Assembly: GCF_001591445.1 (NCBI RefSeq)
Contig: NZ_BCUX01000015.1
Span: 1 to 64,000 of the forward strand
Source: Neobacillus drentensis NBRC 102427
Lineage (GTDB): Bacteria; Bacillota; Bacilli; Bacillales; Cytobacillaceae
Reading direction: 5' to 3'
Length of the DNA stretch: 64,000 nucleotides
Positions 42,502 through 50,745 of the stretch are shown one piece after another; the stretch's first letter is position 1, and each line of letters begins with the position of its first letter. The notes under the pieces were generated by a model. It was given only the letters and a program-made list of their open reading frames with translations. It made no database searches and was not told where the DNA came from. A program made the position numbers and the translations under genes.

Positions 42502-42535
42502 GGGGACCAATAGTTATCTATTGGTCCCCATTTTT
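42502..42535. terminator. Bidirectional terminator overlapping the lspA stop
   Basis: GGGGACCAATAG / CTATTGGTCCCC with a 4-nt loop, T-rich on the plus strand. Confidence 0.85.
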
Positions 42536-42982
42536 AAGAGAATCTATTGCTTTGCTTTTTAACCAGCTAACGACTCCGTGAATAATAAGCAGTAACCCAC
42601 CAATCTCAATAGCATGGTCAGCCAAGTTAAGAATTCCACCAGAGCGAATGATAAAATCTGTTACCTGCCCAAACAGAAGTCGATCAATTCCATTTCCAAT
42701 TGCTCCTCCGACTAGGAATCCGAAACTACTATCGATGAGGGCACCCTTCATTTCTTCAGTTTTGCGAAAATATAAAACACCTATCACGAACAACACCGCC
42801 ACAACCACGAAGAATCGCGCATAGCCTTGAAATAAACCGCCTGCCATCCCGCTGTTTTCAATATGTGTGAGTGGAATTCCCCATAATGTAAATGTTTCAT
42901 TGATATCAATGTTGGCCCGAATTAGATATTTAGAAAGCTGGTCCATCACAATAACAAGAATTGCAATCAGGTAAAATAACAT
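42518..42982 (-). CDS. lspA: Lipoprotein signal peptidase (signal peptidase II)
   Basis: 154-aa integral membrane aspartic peptidase with four TM helices. Catalytic Asp residues are in GNGIDRLLFGQVTDF and LNLADHAIEIGG. It removes signal peptides from prolipoproteins such as GlnH and SsuA in this window. The second motif has His where NxADSA is more usual. It is not in the usual lspA-rluD-pyr context, so it may be a second copy. ATG has AAGG upstream. Confidence 0.88.
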   Translation of the reverse strand: MLFYLIAILVIVMDQLSKYLIRANIDINETFTLWGIPLTHIENSGMAGGLFQGYARFFVVVAVLFVIGVLYFRKTEEMKGALIDSSFGFLVGGAIGNGIDRLLFGQVTDFIIRSGGILNLADHAIEIGGLLLIIHGVVSWLKSKAIDSLKNGDQ

Positions 42983-43321
42983 TTATAGACCTTCTTTCTT
43001 GCAGAATCAATTGCATCCTAATCATCAGTATAATTGAAAGCTTTTTTCTATTCTATTTTAAAGCTCTTAAACTATTAGACGATAATTCTATAGTTTTCGT
43101 AAATTTTTGGAAATAGTACTTTCCATTTTCTAACTGTTCCTCTATATTTTAAATAGTAAAATAATTTCAACTCAGAGTATTGTTTTTGTATAAGAACTCG
43201 TCGACTTTTGCCACTCATCCTTGTTCCTGCACTATCCGACATAATGTCTGCGTATCATTTTACTTTTTTCCAAACCGTTAAAACATCCTAGCTTAAAAAA
43301 ATTAAAGGAGTGTTAAAAAAA
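42983..43321. other. Intergenic region, no gene seen
   Basis: Very AT-rich gap between divergent lspA and the next membrane gene. It should hold both promoters. No repeat or ORF stands out. Confidence 0.5.
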
Positions 43322-43912
43322 ATGAATGAATCAATTGCTCGTCTAGGGCGAATCACTTCCATTCTCGCTGGAATCCTTCTCGTGGTGGCTCATACTATAA
43401 ATCTTGCAGCAGGCGAACATGAAAGCATTTTTGGTACATTTCTGGTTTTTGCAGCCCACTTACTGCTCGTCTTTGCATTTTTTGGCTTGTATTTTCTTCA
43501 AGGGGTTAGAAACGGCATGCTTGGCCTTTTGGCTATGATACTAGGAAATATAGGAAACATCATCGTAACAGCCATTGTTTTTGTGGAAATTGCACAGGCT
43601 TCTGGGGAAATGGTTGGCCAAGTTTTTACCACAGCTTATACTGAGCCCATTTATACGTTTGGACCGCTTCTGTTTGTACTAGGAATGATATTTTTGGGAG
43701 TATCGATGATTAGGGGGAAGGTATTTCCTCGATCTTCAGGCTATCTATTATTGATTGGCACCCTAGTATTTGCAGCGGCCGGTGTTTCAGGCGACAGCCA
43801 GAAGATTGTCGAACTCATTGGCGCTCTTTTCACAGGAGCGGGATTTATCGTAGCCGGAGGAAAGTTAAACAAATTAAATGAAAAATCCGTTTCATATAGC
43901 CCTTTTCAGTGA
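43322..43912 (+). CDS. Membrane protein with six TM helices, unknown
   Basis: 196-aa integral membrane protein with about six hydrophobic helices and short loops (ITSILAGILLVVAHTINLAAGEHES near the start). No cofactor or transporter motif is visible. ATG 43322 follows AAAGGAG at 11 nt; GTG 43310 overlaps that site. A terminator follows. Function unknown. Confidence 0.7.
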   Translation: MNESIARLGRITSILAGILLVVAHTINLAAGEHESIFGTFLVFAAHLLLVFAFFGLYFLQGVRNGMLGLLAMILGNIGNIIVTAIVFVEIAQASGEMVGQVFTTAYTEPIYTFGPLLFVLGMIFLGVSMIRGKVFPRSSGYLLLIGTLVFAAAGVSGDSQKIVELIGALFTGAGFIVAGGKLNKLNEKSVSYSPFQ

Positions 43913-43920
43913 TTAATAGG

Positions 43921-43962
43921 TGGCGAAGGTCGTTATAAACCGTTACACATAGCTCGTAATTA
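43921..43962. repeat. Dispersed repeat, copy 1
   Basis: GGCGAAGGTCGTTATAAAC, then CGTTACACATAGCTCGTAATT. A similar sequence occurs at 50566-50609. Both lie just after a gene or terminator. Confidence 0.5.
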
Positions 43963-43994
43963 GCACCATCCAACATTGGGATGGTGCTAATTTT
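43958..43994 (+). terminator. Terminator of the six-TM gene
   Basis: TTAGCACCATCC / GGATGGTGCTAA with a 7-nt loop and TTTT. The remaining bases to the GH3 start are AT-rich leader with no other gene. Confidence 0.8.
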
Positions 43995-44228
43995 AATTAA
44001 ATCTATTCATTTTACTATGGTGATAAGAAATAAAAATATCACAAAAAAACCTAAAATTAATACAACGATTAATTGTCTTAATTTTCTTATAATTTAGTTG
44101 TCCCATATTGTATCCGGTTACAAATTATGAACCTCAAGTTTTTGGGCGCAAGGGAGGGAAAATATAGCTATTTTAATGCAAAAGCTTTTATGATTCACTT
44201 TCAACAAAATTTCAAGGGGGTAGCAAAA

Positions 44229-46253
44229 TTGGCGAAAAAATCGAAACGGTTAAGAAAAATGGTTATGTCTTCTCTTATCACAAGTGTGGCTGCTGCCACG
44301 ATTGCAGGCGGGGCATTTGCCTCACCACCGGATCACTCAAATGCTGGTGGGAAAAAGTCGCCATCGGTTGAAGCTCATGTTAAGCCCACTATTAAGATTG
44401 GTCAACGCCTATTCAAAGATCTCAATGCAAACGGCAAGCTTGATCCTTACGAGGATTGGCGCTTGTCCACCGAAAAGCGTGTAGCCGATCTCCTGCCGCG
44501 AATGAGCATGGAGGAGAAAGCAGGCATCATGCAAATCACCTCACTTAGCAAAACCGCCATCAACGATTACATCAATAATCGTCATATTCGCTACCTTATC
44601 ATCCGAGATAATCCTTCAGCTAAAGCTCTAGCGGAGCGAGCAAACGAATATCAGGAGATTGCCGAGGCCTCACCGCTGGGTATCCCGATCGTTTTCACCT
44701 CTAATCCTAGGAATAACATAAATGAACAAAACGAGTTCGGCATCAGCGAGGCCTCCGGTCAATTCTCCACCTGGCCTGGAACCCTGGGTCTTGCGGCAAC
44801 GCGTGACCTCAGCCTCATTCGCGACTTCGCCGAGATTGCAGCCGCTGAGTGGCGCGCAGCCGGCATCCAGAAAAACTACGGCTATCAGATTGAAACCGCG
44901 ACTGAACCGCGCTGGCGTCGTATTTCCGGCACCTTCGGAGAAGACCCATCGTTGAACGCAAAAATTGCCAAAGAACTCGTCCTTGGTTTCCAAGGTGAGG
45001 AGCTAAGCAACAAGTCTGTTGCCCAGACTGTTAAGCATTTCCCTGGTGACGGAGCTGTCGTCCGTGGCCTCGACCCGCACAATGAGCCCGGTCAGTTTGC
45101 GACCTATCCAACGGCTGGCAGCCTGTACAAATACCAGCTGCCGCCGTTCCAAGCTGCCATCGATGCTGGAGTGAGCTCGGTCATGTCCTACTACAATGCC
45201 CCTAAAAATGAGGGCAGCGCAGCACAGCTTCCACGTGAGCTTTGGCAATCGGAGACAAAGCAGTTCGAAGAGGTTGCCGGTGCTTACAACAAGACCCTCC
45301 TCACAGACCTGCTCCGTGACCGGATGGGCTTTAAGGGATACGTCAACAGCGACAGCGGCGTGCTGACCAACCGCGACTGGGGCGTGCATAATCTAACAAT
45401 CGAGCAGAAGTTTGCCAAGGCAATCGATGCAGGAACTAATATTTTCTCTGACAACAACGACCCGAGCGGACTAATTTCTGCAGTAAAACAAGGCCTAATT
45501 GAAGTGAAAGACCTTGATCCTTCCGTGTCCCAGCTGCTTACTGAAATATTCAACCTCGGACTTTTCGAAGACCCATATACGGATCCGACAGAAGCACAGA
45601 ATATTGCCAGCTCAGAAAAATCACAGGCCAAAGCAGACAAAGCGCATCTTAAGTCCGTAACGCTTCTTCGCAACAACAAGGGCATGCTGCCACTGACTGA
45701 TAAAAAAGTCGCCACTACAAAGCTATACGTAGAAGTGTTTAGCGGTTCCAACAGTGACAGTCGCACAGCCGCATTGAAGGAAATTATTGCGAAGGAAGAC
45801 CCAACAGTAAAAATCGTAAACACACTTAGTGAAGCAACTGCCGCTGTTGTTTGGCTGCGCCCAAGTCCATTCGAGTTCCCTGACAATTCTACTGTAGATA
45901 TTAAACTAGGTACAAATACCGGCATTGACGTTGCAAGAGTTAAACAAATCGAAGAAAAAGTCCCAACTACGCTGGTTATCAACATGACCAATCCATGGGT
46001 TATCGATGAGGTAGAGCCTGGCGCTGCGGCAGTTGTGGCTACTTACAGTGTCAAGGCTGAAGCACTACTTGATGTCCTTCGCGGACGTTTCAACCCAACA
46101 GGAAAGCTGCCAATCACGATCCCAGCCAACCAAGATGCTGTCGAGAAAAACGCATCTGATGTTCCAGGCTACGCCGAAAAGTTTGACTATACTTACACAA
46201 ATGCAGCAGGTGACGATTACACCTTCGGCTTTGGTCTCAACTATAAAAAGTAA
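44229..46253 (+). CDS. Secreted glycoside hydrolase family 3 beta-glucosidase-like protein
   Basis: 674 aa from TTG 44229 with AAGGGGG 8 nt upstream. A signal peptide (KKSKRLRKMVMSSLI...GGAFA) directs export. The GH3 N-terminal barrel shows TVKHFPGDGAV (substrate-binding Lys-His) and the nucleophile Asp in GYVNSDSGVL; the C-terminal domain follows (SVTLLRNNKGMLPL). It probably releases glucose or related sugars from beta-glycosides. DLNANGKLDPYEDW near the mature N terminus is a dockerin-like calcium loop. The segment 44500-45450 is clearly richer in GC and C-ending codons than flanking DNA, suggesting transfer. No linked sugar transporter. Confidence 0.88.
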   Translation: MAKKSKRLRKMVMSSLITSVAAATIAGGAFASPPDHSNAGGKKSPSVEAHVKPTIKIGQRLFKDLNANGKLDPYEDWRLSTEKRVADLLPRMSMEEKAGIMQITSLSKTAINDYINNRHIRYLIIRDNPSAKALAERANEYQEIAEASPLGIPIVFTSNPRNNINEQNEFGISEASGQFSTWPGTLGLAATRDLSLIRDFAEIAAAEWRAAGIQKNYGYQIETATEPRWRRISGTFGEDPSLNAKIAKELVLGFQGEELSNKSVAQTVKHFPGDGAVVRGLDPHNEPGQFATYPTAGSLYKYQLPPFQAAIDAGVSSVMSYYNAPKNEGSAAQLPRELWQSETKQFEEVAGAYNKTLLTDLLRDRMGFKGYVNSDSGVLTNRDWGVHNLTIEQKFAKAIDAGTNIFSDNNDPSGLISAVKQGLIEVKDLDPSVSQLLTEIFNLGLFEDPYTDPTEAQNIASSEKSQAKADKAHLKSVTLLRNNKGMLPLTDKKVATTKLYVEVFSGSNSDSRTAALKEIIAKEDPTVKIVNTLSEATAAVVWLRPSPFEFPDNSTVDIKLGTNTGIDVARVKQIEEKVPTTLVINMTNPWVIDEVEPGAAAVVATYSVKAEALLDVLRGRFNPTGKLPITIPANQDAVEKNASDVPGYAEKFDYTYTNAAGDDYTFGFGLNYKK

Positions 46254-46296
46254 GTTCAGCTTGCCGGCCAAAGTTACAATATAGTTTTTTCTACAG

Positions 46297-46335
46297 AAAA
46301 GACTACTTCCGTATAAAAAGGAAGTAGTCTTTTTT
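46297..46335. terminator. Bidirectional terminator
   Basis: AAAAGACTACTTCC / GGAAGTAGTCTTTTTT with a 9-nt loop between convergent genes. Confidence 0.88.
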
Positions 46336-46374
46336 ATGTTCAAAGATAAGAATGAAGAATTCATTGGTTTTTAG

Positions 46375-47199
46375 TTAGGCTTTAAAGCTATCTTGCCATT
46401 TTAGTAAACGATTTTCTAAAAAGCGGACAAACGAGTCGGATATTTTACCGGCAAGGGCAAAGATGATAATGCCTACAAAGACAGTGTCTGTCTGCATAAA
46501 AGAACGGGCATCTTGGATCATGAAACCCACACCTCTATCAGCGCCCAACAATTCAGCGACGACTAAGCACATCCAGGCAGCGCTAAGAGCTAAGCGTATA
46601 CCCAGTAAAATATTAGGTAATGAAGCCGGAATCATAAGCTTAGTTATTTGATCCATTCGGCTGTACTCTAATATTTGAGCCACATCGTATAGCTTTTTAT
46701 CTACATTACGAATGCCTAAAAAGGTTTGTAAATATAAAGGGAAAAAGGCGCCTAAAGCAATTAGTAATACTTTAGATAATTCACCAAACCCTAACCACAT
46801 GATAAATAGCGGTGTAATCACAAGCAGTGGGACAGTGCGGAGCATTTGGATACTTGGGTTTAAATACTCCTCCGCCCTTTTGTTCATACCAACAATGACA
46901 CCTATTAATAACCCAAGAAAACCGCCTATCGCAAAACCGAGAAATGCTCGGATTAAACTGATTTGAAGATGTTTAGCCATCTCCCCTGACTGAACTAGTT
47001 CAATGAAGCGCGTGATAATTAACAAGGGTGAAGAAAATAATTGAGCGGACAAGATATCGAGTGAACTTAACAATTGCCATAAAATCAATACGAAAACAGG
47101 CAGGGATAATCCGCGCCAAATTGAGTAGCTTTTTGTTACTTGTGATTTCTTTTTCTTAATTGAAATGGCATTGTTCTGAGCAATTGTTTGTGTAGACAT
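46375..47199 (-). CDS. ssuC: Aliphatic sulfonate ABC transporter permease SsuC
   Basis: 274-aa permease of the SsuC/TauC type with six TM helices and the EAA-like loop QILEYSRMDQITKLMIPASLPNILLGIRLALSAAW. SADRGVGF-type segment LGADRGVGFMIQDA is typical of this family. It lies 23 nt after ssuB. Together with the SsuA-like lipoprotein encoded divergently it would import alkanesulfonates or taurine as a sulfur source. Confidence 0.9.
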   Translation of the reverse strand: MSTQTIAQNNAISIKKKKSQVTKSYSIWRGLSLPVFVLILWQLLSSLDILSAQLFSSPLLIITRFIELVQSGEMAKHLQISLIRAFLGFAIGGFLGLLIGVIVGMNKRAEEYLNPSIQMLRTVPLLVITPLFIMWLGFGELSKVLLIALGAFFPLYLQTFLGIRNVDKKLYDVAQILEYSRMDQITKLMIPASLPNILLGIRLALSAAWMCLVVAELLGADRGVGFMIQDARSFMQTDTVFVGIIIFALAGKISDSFVRFLENRLLKWQDSFKA

Positions 47200-47222
47200 T
47201 TATATCATCCTTTCTTTTTTAA

Positions 47223-48002
47223 TTAGATAATCCAATCTTCTATTTCGTTATCTTGGTGATCAAGGTATTTCAAGATAACGGTTCTGTATTCTTGGAAAGC
47301 TTTACTGATCCTTGTTCTTGGATAAGGCAAATCAATAGGAACAATCCCTTTTATTCGCCCTGGCTTTGCATCCATGACGACGACTTTAGATGACAAAAAG
47401 ATCGCCTCATCAATATCGTGGGTTACAAGAATCATTGTCGTTCGATTTTCCTCCCATATTTCCAGTAAAGCTTCTTGGAGATGGTTGCGAGTGAATGCAT
47501 CTAATGCGCCAAACGGTTCATCTAGCAATAACACTTTAGGATTCCGCAGCAAGGCCCTGGCAATTGCCACGCGTTGTGACATTCCCCCGGATAATTGACG
47601 CGGATATGCTTTTTCAAATCCTTTAAGTTTTACTAGTGAAATTAAATGGTCCACTTTTGAACGTATATCCGGATCTTTTAATGACTGGTTACCTGCAATA
47701 TTTTTTTCAACGTTTAACCAGGGAAACAAACGATGCTCTTGAAAGATAAAGCCGCGATCCTTAGAGGGACCATTCACTGACTTATCAGCTATCATAATCT
47801 CGCCTTCAAAATCTAAATCAAGTCCTGCAATCAATTTTAATAAAGTACTTTTTCCGCAACCGCTGGGACCGATAATGGTCAAAAACTCACCATATTTTAC
47901 TGCAAGATTAAAATCCTCTAATACTTTAATGCTTTCATTGTCACTCTTAAAAGTTTTTCTAACATGATCGATTTTCACTGTTGATTCCAAAATATTCATC
48001 AT
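47223..48002 (-). CDS. ssuB: Aliphatic sulfonate ABC transporter ATPase SsuB
   Basis: 259-aa ATPase of the nitrate/sulfonate/taurine family. Walker [11 protein letters not shown]-loop [10 protein letters not shown], signature LSGGMSQR, Walker [14 protein letters not shown] and VTHDIDEA are intact. First gene of the minus-strand ssuBC unit, with a terminator hairpin in its leader that suggests transcription attenuation. Confidence 0.92.
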   Translation of the reverse strand: MMNILESTVKIDHVRKTFKSDNESIKVLEDFNLAVKYGEFLTIIGPSGCGKSTLLKLIAGLDLDFEGEIMIADKSVNGPSKDRGFIFQEHRLFPWLNVEKNIAGNQSLKDPDIRSKVDHLISLVKLKGFEKAYPRQLSGGMSQRVAIARALLRNPKVLLLDEPFGALDAFTRNHLQEALLEIWEENRTTMILVTHDIDEAIFLSSKVVVMDAKPGRIKGIVPIDLPYPRTRISKAFQEYRTVILKYLDHQDNEIEDWII

Positions 48003-48014
48003 CCTTTCTAAAAT

Positions 48015-48062
48015 AAAAAAGAGATTCAGCGAAAAGACATAGATGTCCTTTCACCGAATCTC
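48015..48062 (-). promoter_or_regulatory. Leader terminator (attenuator) of ssuBC
   Basis: On the minus strand GAGATTCGGTGAAAGGACAT pairs almost fully with ATGTCTTTTCGCTGAATCTC (G-U pairs included), followed by TTTTTT, and ends just before ssuB. A terminator in a 5' leader implies conditional readthrough. The 24 bases upstream share a pattern with the tauD leader. Confidence 0.65.
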
Positions 48063-48076
48063 CAGTAGCCTAGTCG

Positions 48077-48092
48077 ATTCATTCGAATGAAT
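48077..48092. promoter_or_regulatory. Perfect 16-bp palindrome in the ssuB leader region
   Basis: ATTCATTCGAATGAAT is its own complement. It could be a DNA operator or an RNA hairpin in the ssuBC leader. Confidence 0.45.
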
Positions 48093-48176
48093 TTATTGAT
48101 AATAACTTACCATGGTTAATATTAATATTCAATACTTTAAATCCAACTAAATTTATAGGATTACTTAAAAAAATAA

Positions 48177-48206
48177 TTGACAGAGTATTTCGAACCCTGT
48201 TAAGAT
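48177..48206 (+). promoter_or_regulatory. Promoter of tauD-ssuA
   Basis: TTGACA with TAAGAT at an 18-bp spacing (TTAAGA at 17). It precedes a leader of about 250 nt that includes a terminator hairpin. Confidence 0.55.
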
Positions 48207-48259
48207 GCAATCATAAACAAACCACTTACCAATTTAGTCCAATTAAATATAGTGATAAA

Positions 48260-48332
48260 AATCCACTAGTCGTCTAGAGATTTAACAAAGAGAAGCCTTC
48301 ACGCTTACTTTGTTGGATCTCTTTTTATTTTT
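48260..48332 (+). promoter_or_regulatory. Leader terminator (attenuator) of tauD-ssuA
   Basis: AGAGATTTAACAAAG (48276-48290) pairs fully (two G-U) with CTTTGTTGGATCTCT (48308-48322), followed by a T-rich run, about 125 nt before tauD. The preceding AATCCACTAGTCGTCT parallels AATCGACTAGGCTACT ahead of the ssuB leader terminator on the other strand. No S-box, T-box or other riboswitch consensus was recognised. Confidence 0.6.
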
Positions 48333-48456
48333 GATGATCATTAAACCGACTATATCACTTGGTTAAGTGGGAAATAAAAAGTCAGGAGGAGGTTCAAAGG
48401 AGATTTACGTTGTATTTGAAAAAAAATAAAACATGATAATGAGGAGGAATTTGAAA

Positions 48457-49350
48457 ATGACAGCTTTTCAAACAAAACAATTAAAAGTGGTACCGCAAGC
48501 AGGCAGAATTGGTGCAGAAATTCAAGGTGTTCAATTAAGTGGAGACTTAGAATCAAGTATTTTAAATGAGATTAAACAAGCTCTAAACGAGTACAAGGTA
48601 GTATTTTTTAAAGGTCAAAATCATTTAACGGATGCGAGCCAAGAAGCATTTGCAACATTATTAGGCGAACCATATGCTCATCCGACTGTACCAGTAAAAA
48701 ATAATACGAACTTTATTTTTGAACTGGACTCTGAGCAAGGTGCAAAAGCGAATCATTGGCATACGGATGTTACGTTTGTTCCTGAAGTTCCAAAATACTC
48801 TGTATTAAGAGGGGTAACGATTCCGGAAGTTGGCGGTGATACTGTTTGGGCAAATACGAATACAGCGTATGAAGACCTTCCGGACGGCTTGAAAAGATTA
48901 GCAGATAAGTTATGGGGAATTCATTCAAATGAATTTGATTATGCACAGTATAAACAAAGTGATATTCATGTTAATGACGTTACCAAAAAATATCGTGCTG
49001 TTTTTGAATCAACAGTTTTTAAAACGAGACATCCGGTTGTACATGTTCACGCAGAAACAGGGAAAAAGCATTTGTTATTAGGAGGATTTGCAGGAAAGTT
49101 GGAAGGCTATACAACAAGTGAATCTGAAAGATTATTAAGTATCTTTGATTCTTATGTGACACGTTTAGAAAATACCGTCCGCTGGAAATGGACGGAAGGG
49201 GATGTGGTCATTTGGGATAACTTGGCCACGCAACATTATGCGGTTGCAGATTACGGAGATCGTCACCGCGTTGTACGACGTGTAACAGTTGGAAAGAACG
49301 TAACCGTTAATCAGGAAAATGAAGTTAGTAGATTAATAGTTAAAAAATAA
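48457..49350 (+). CDS. tauD: TauD/TfdA-family alpha-ketoglutarate-dependent dioxygenase
   Basis: 297-aa Fe(II)/2-oxoglutarate dioxygenase. Iron ligands are visible as HTD in NHWHTDVTFVPEVP (about residues 97-110) and the distal His in WDNLATQHYAVADY; the 2-oxoglutarate Arg is in RHRVVRRVTV. Likely hydroxylates taurine or alkanesulfonates (or a sulfate ester) next to sulfur, releasing sulfite. ATG 48457 has AGGAGG 9 nt upstream; the longer start at 48433 precedes it. It lies upstream of ssuA and divergent from ssuBC, forming a sulfonate-use module. A substrate other than taurine is quite possible. Confidence 0.88.
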   Translation: MTAFQTKQLKVVPQAGRIGAEIQGVQLSGDLESSILNEIKQALNEYKVVFFKGQNHLTDASQEAFATLLGEPYAHPTVPVKNNTNFIFELDSEQGAKANHWHTDVTFVPEVPKYSVLRGVTIPEVGGDTVWANTNTAYEDLPDGLKRLADKLWGIHSNEFDYAQYKQSDIHVNDVTKKYRAVFESTVFKTRHPVVHVHAETGKKHLLLGGFAGKLEGYTTSESERLLSIFDSYVTRLENTVRWKWTEGDVVIWDNLATQHYAVADYGDRHRVVRRVTVGKNVTVNQENEVSRLIVKK

Positions 49351-49371
49351 AATCTAACCAATTGAATAATT

Positions 49372-49414
49372 AGAGGTTCCGATAAAGAGAGATCACTCTC
49401 ATTGTCGAACCTCT
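49372..49414 (+). other. Hairpin between tauD and ssuA
   Basis: AGAGGTTC...GAACCTCT with an inner GAGAG/CTCTC stem and no clear T run. It may be a partial terminator or an mRNA stabiliser adjusting ssuA level. Confidence 0.55.
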
Positions 49415-49481
49415 ATTCTTATCCTAATCAGGATACACACATGCAGGCAGGTGAAGCCATATGATTTGAGGAGGTTACAAA

Positions 49482-50468
49482 ATGGAGAAATATCGTAAGC
49501 ATTTATTAGGATTATTCTTGGTCATTTCCATGATATTTTTAGTAGCAGGATGCGGTTCATCTGCAGAAAAAACGAATGCCAAAGGTGCTCAGGTTAAAGT
49601 AAATATTGCTTTAAATGGGAAAATGGGACCATTGGTCATTGCTCGGGAAAAGGGCTGGTTCGAAGAAGAGTTTAAGGCGATGAATGCCGAAGTTAAATGG
49701 AGTGAATTCACAAGCGGACCCCCGCTTTTGGAATCACTTGCTTCAAATCGTGTGGATTTATCGTTTTTAGGAGATGGTGCGTTAATAGCAGGTTTAGATA
49801 AAAAACTGCCATTTGAAGTGATTGCCCAAACCGGTACAGGAGAATCGAATGTTCGAATATTAGTACAAAAAAATGGGGATATCAAGAATATTAAAGATTT
49901 AAAGGGCAGGACAGTGGGTGTTCCTCTTGGTACAACGGCTCATGTATATCTAATTAAAGCATTGAAAGCGAATGGTTTAACGACTGATGATGTTAAACTC
50001 ATCAATCTTCAACCCGATGATGCACAAGCCGCCTTCGAATCCAAAAAATTAGACGCATGGTCCGTGTGGAATCCTTATTATCTAAATAATGTTGAAAAAG
50101 GGAACGGAGTAACTCTAAATGTAAATAAAAAAATATTTGCCCCAGGCGCTATTATTGCCAGAGAAGGCTTTGCGAAGGAACATTCCGAGATTGTTCAAGC
50201 CTATTTAAGAGTATACAAAAAAGCAGCCGATTGGCAAATAGAAAATCCGGATGAAGCATCTAAAATCTATTCACGTGCAACAAAACTTCCAGCTGATCTC
50301 ATTAAGAAAATCATCACAGCAGAAAAACCCAATATACGTTTTACTGAAGAGTCTATTAACGCACAGCAAGATTCCATTGACACGTTAGCTGAAGCGGGGT
50401 ACATCAAGAAAGCATTTAATTACAAAAAACAAATCCATAATGAGTACATCGATGCAGTTTTAAAATAA
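49482..50468 (+). CDS. ssuA: Aliphatic sulfonate-binding lipoprotein SsuA
   Basis: 328-aa solute-binding protein of the NitT/TauT type. Lipobox VAGC (Cys at about residue 24). The family segments GPLVIAREKGWFEEEF, SNRVDLSFLGDGALIAGL, GRTVGVPLGTTAHVYLIKAL and FESKKLDAWSVWNPY are clear. It delivers sulfonates to the divergently encoded SsuBC. ATG follows GAGGAGG. It ends at a large hairpin made of the dispersed repeat. Confidence 0.9.
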   Translation: MEKYRKHLLGLFLVISMIFLVAGCGSSAEKTNAKGAQVKVNIALNGKMGPLVIAREKGWFEEEFKAMNAEVKWSEFTSGPPLLESLASNRVDLSFLGDGALIAGLDKKLPFEVIAQTGTGESNVRILVQKNGDIKNIKDLKGRTVGVPLGTTAHVYLIKALKANGLTTDDVKLINLQPDDAQAAFESKKLDAWSVWNPYYLNNVEKGNGVTLNVNKKIFAPGAIIAREGFAKEHSEIVQAYLRVYKKAADWQIENPDEASKIYSRATKLPADLIKKIITAEKPNIRFTEESINAQQDSIDTLAEAGYIKKAFNYKKQIHNEYIDAVLK

Positions 50469-50494
50469 TAACATCAAAGGTCAAATAGAAACAT

Positions 50495-50548
50495 AAAAAA
50501 AGTGCCTGACACCATCCAATATTATGGATGGTGTCAGGCACTTTTTTG
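50495..50548 (+). repeat. GTGCCTGACACC inverted pair acting as terminator
   Basis: AAAAAAGTGCCTGACACC then ATCCA, and the exact complement, with a 6-nt loop and T run. A member of the dispersed family, here the ssuA terminator. Confidence 0.9.
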
Positions 50549-50565
50549 TTATAAACCGTTCATAA

Positions 50566-50609
50566 AGCGACAAAGGTAGTTATAAACACTTTCATATAGC
50601 TCGTATTTC
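50566..50609. repeat. Dispersed repeat, copy 2
   Basis: AGCGACAAAGGTAGTTATAA, then ACACTTTCATATAGCTCGTATTT, similar to 43921-43962 (AGGTxGTTATAAAC and CATAxAGCTCGTAxTT are shared). Confidence 0.5.
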
Positions 50610-50745
50610 TTTATGTAATGGCATATTAACGAATTAAAGCAGGTATTTTTCTAATTCTGTAGAAATTAGTGACAAGAGATATTTTCTTAAACTAAGAGGT
50701 ATCTATATTCTTAGCCAATCGAATGATACAAGGGTGGGAGTAAAT

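Noticed and set aside
44670-45991. Long antisense open frames in the GH3 gene
   Set aside because: They arise from the GC-rich composition of the sense gene, have no start signals and no protein-like patterns.
48212-48456. S-box (SAM) or T-box riboswitch in the tauD leader
   Set aside because: Neither the S-box core (GAGGGACTGGCCC-type) nor the T-box AGGGTGGNACCGCG sequence is present.
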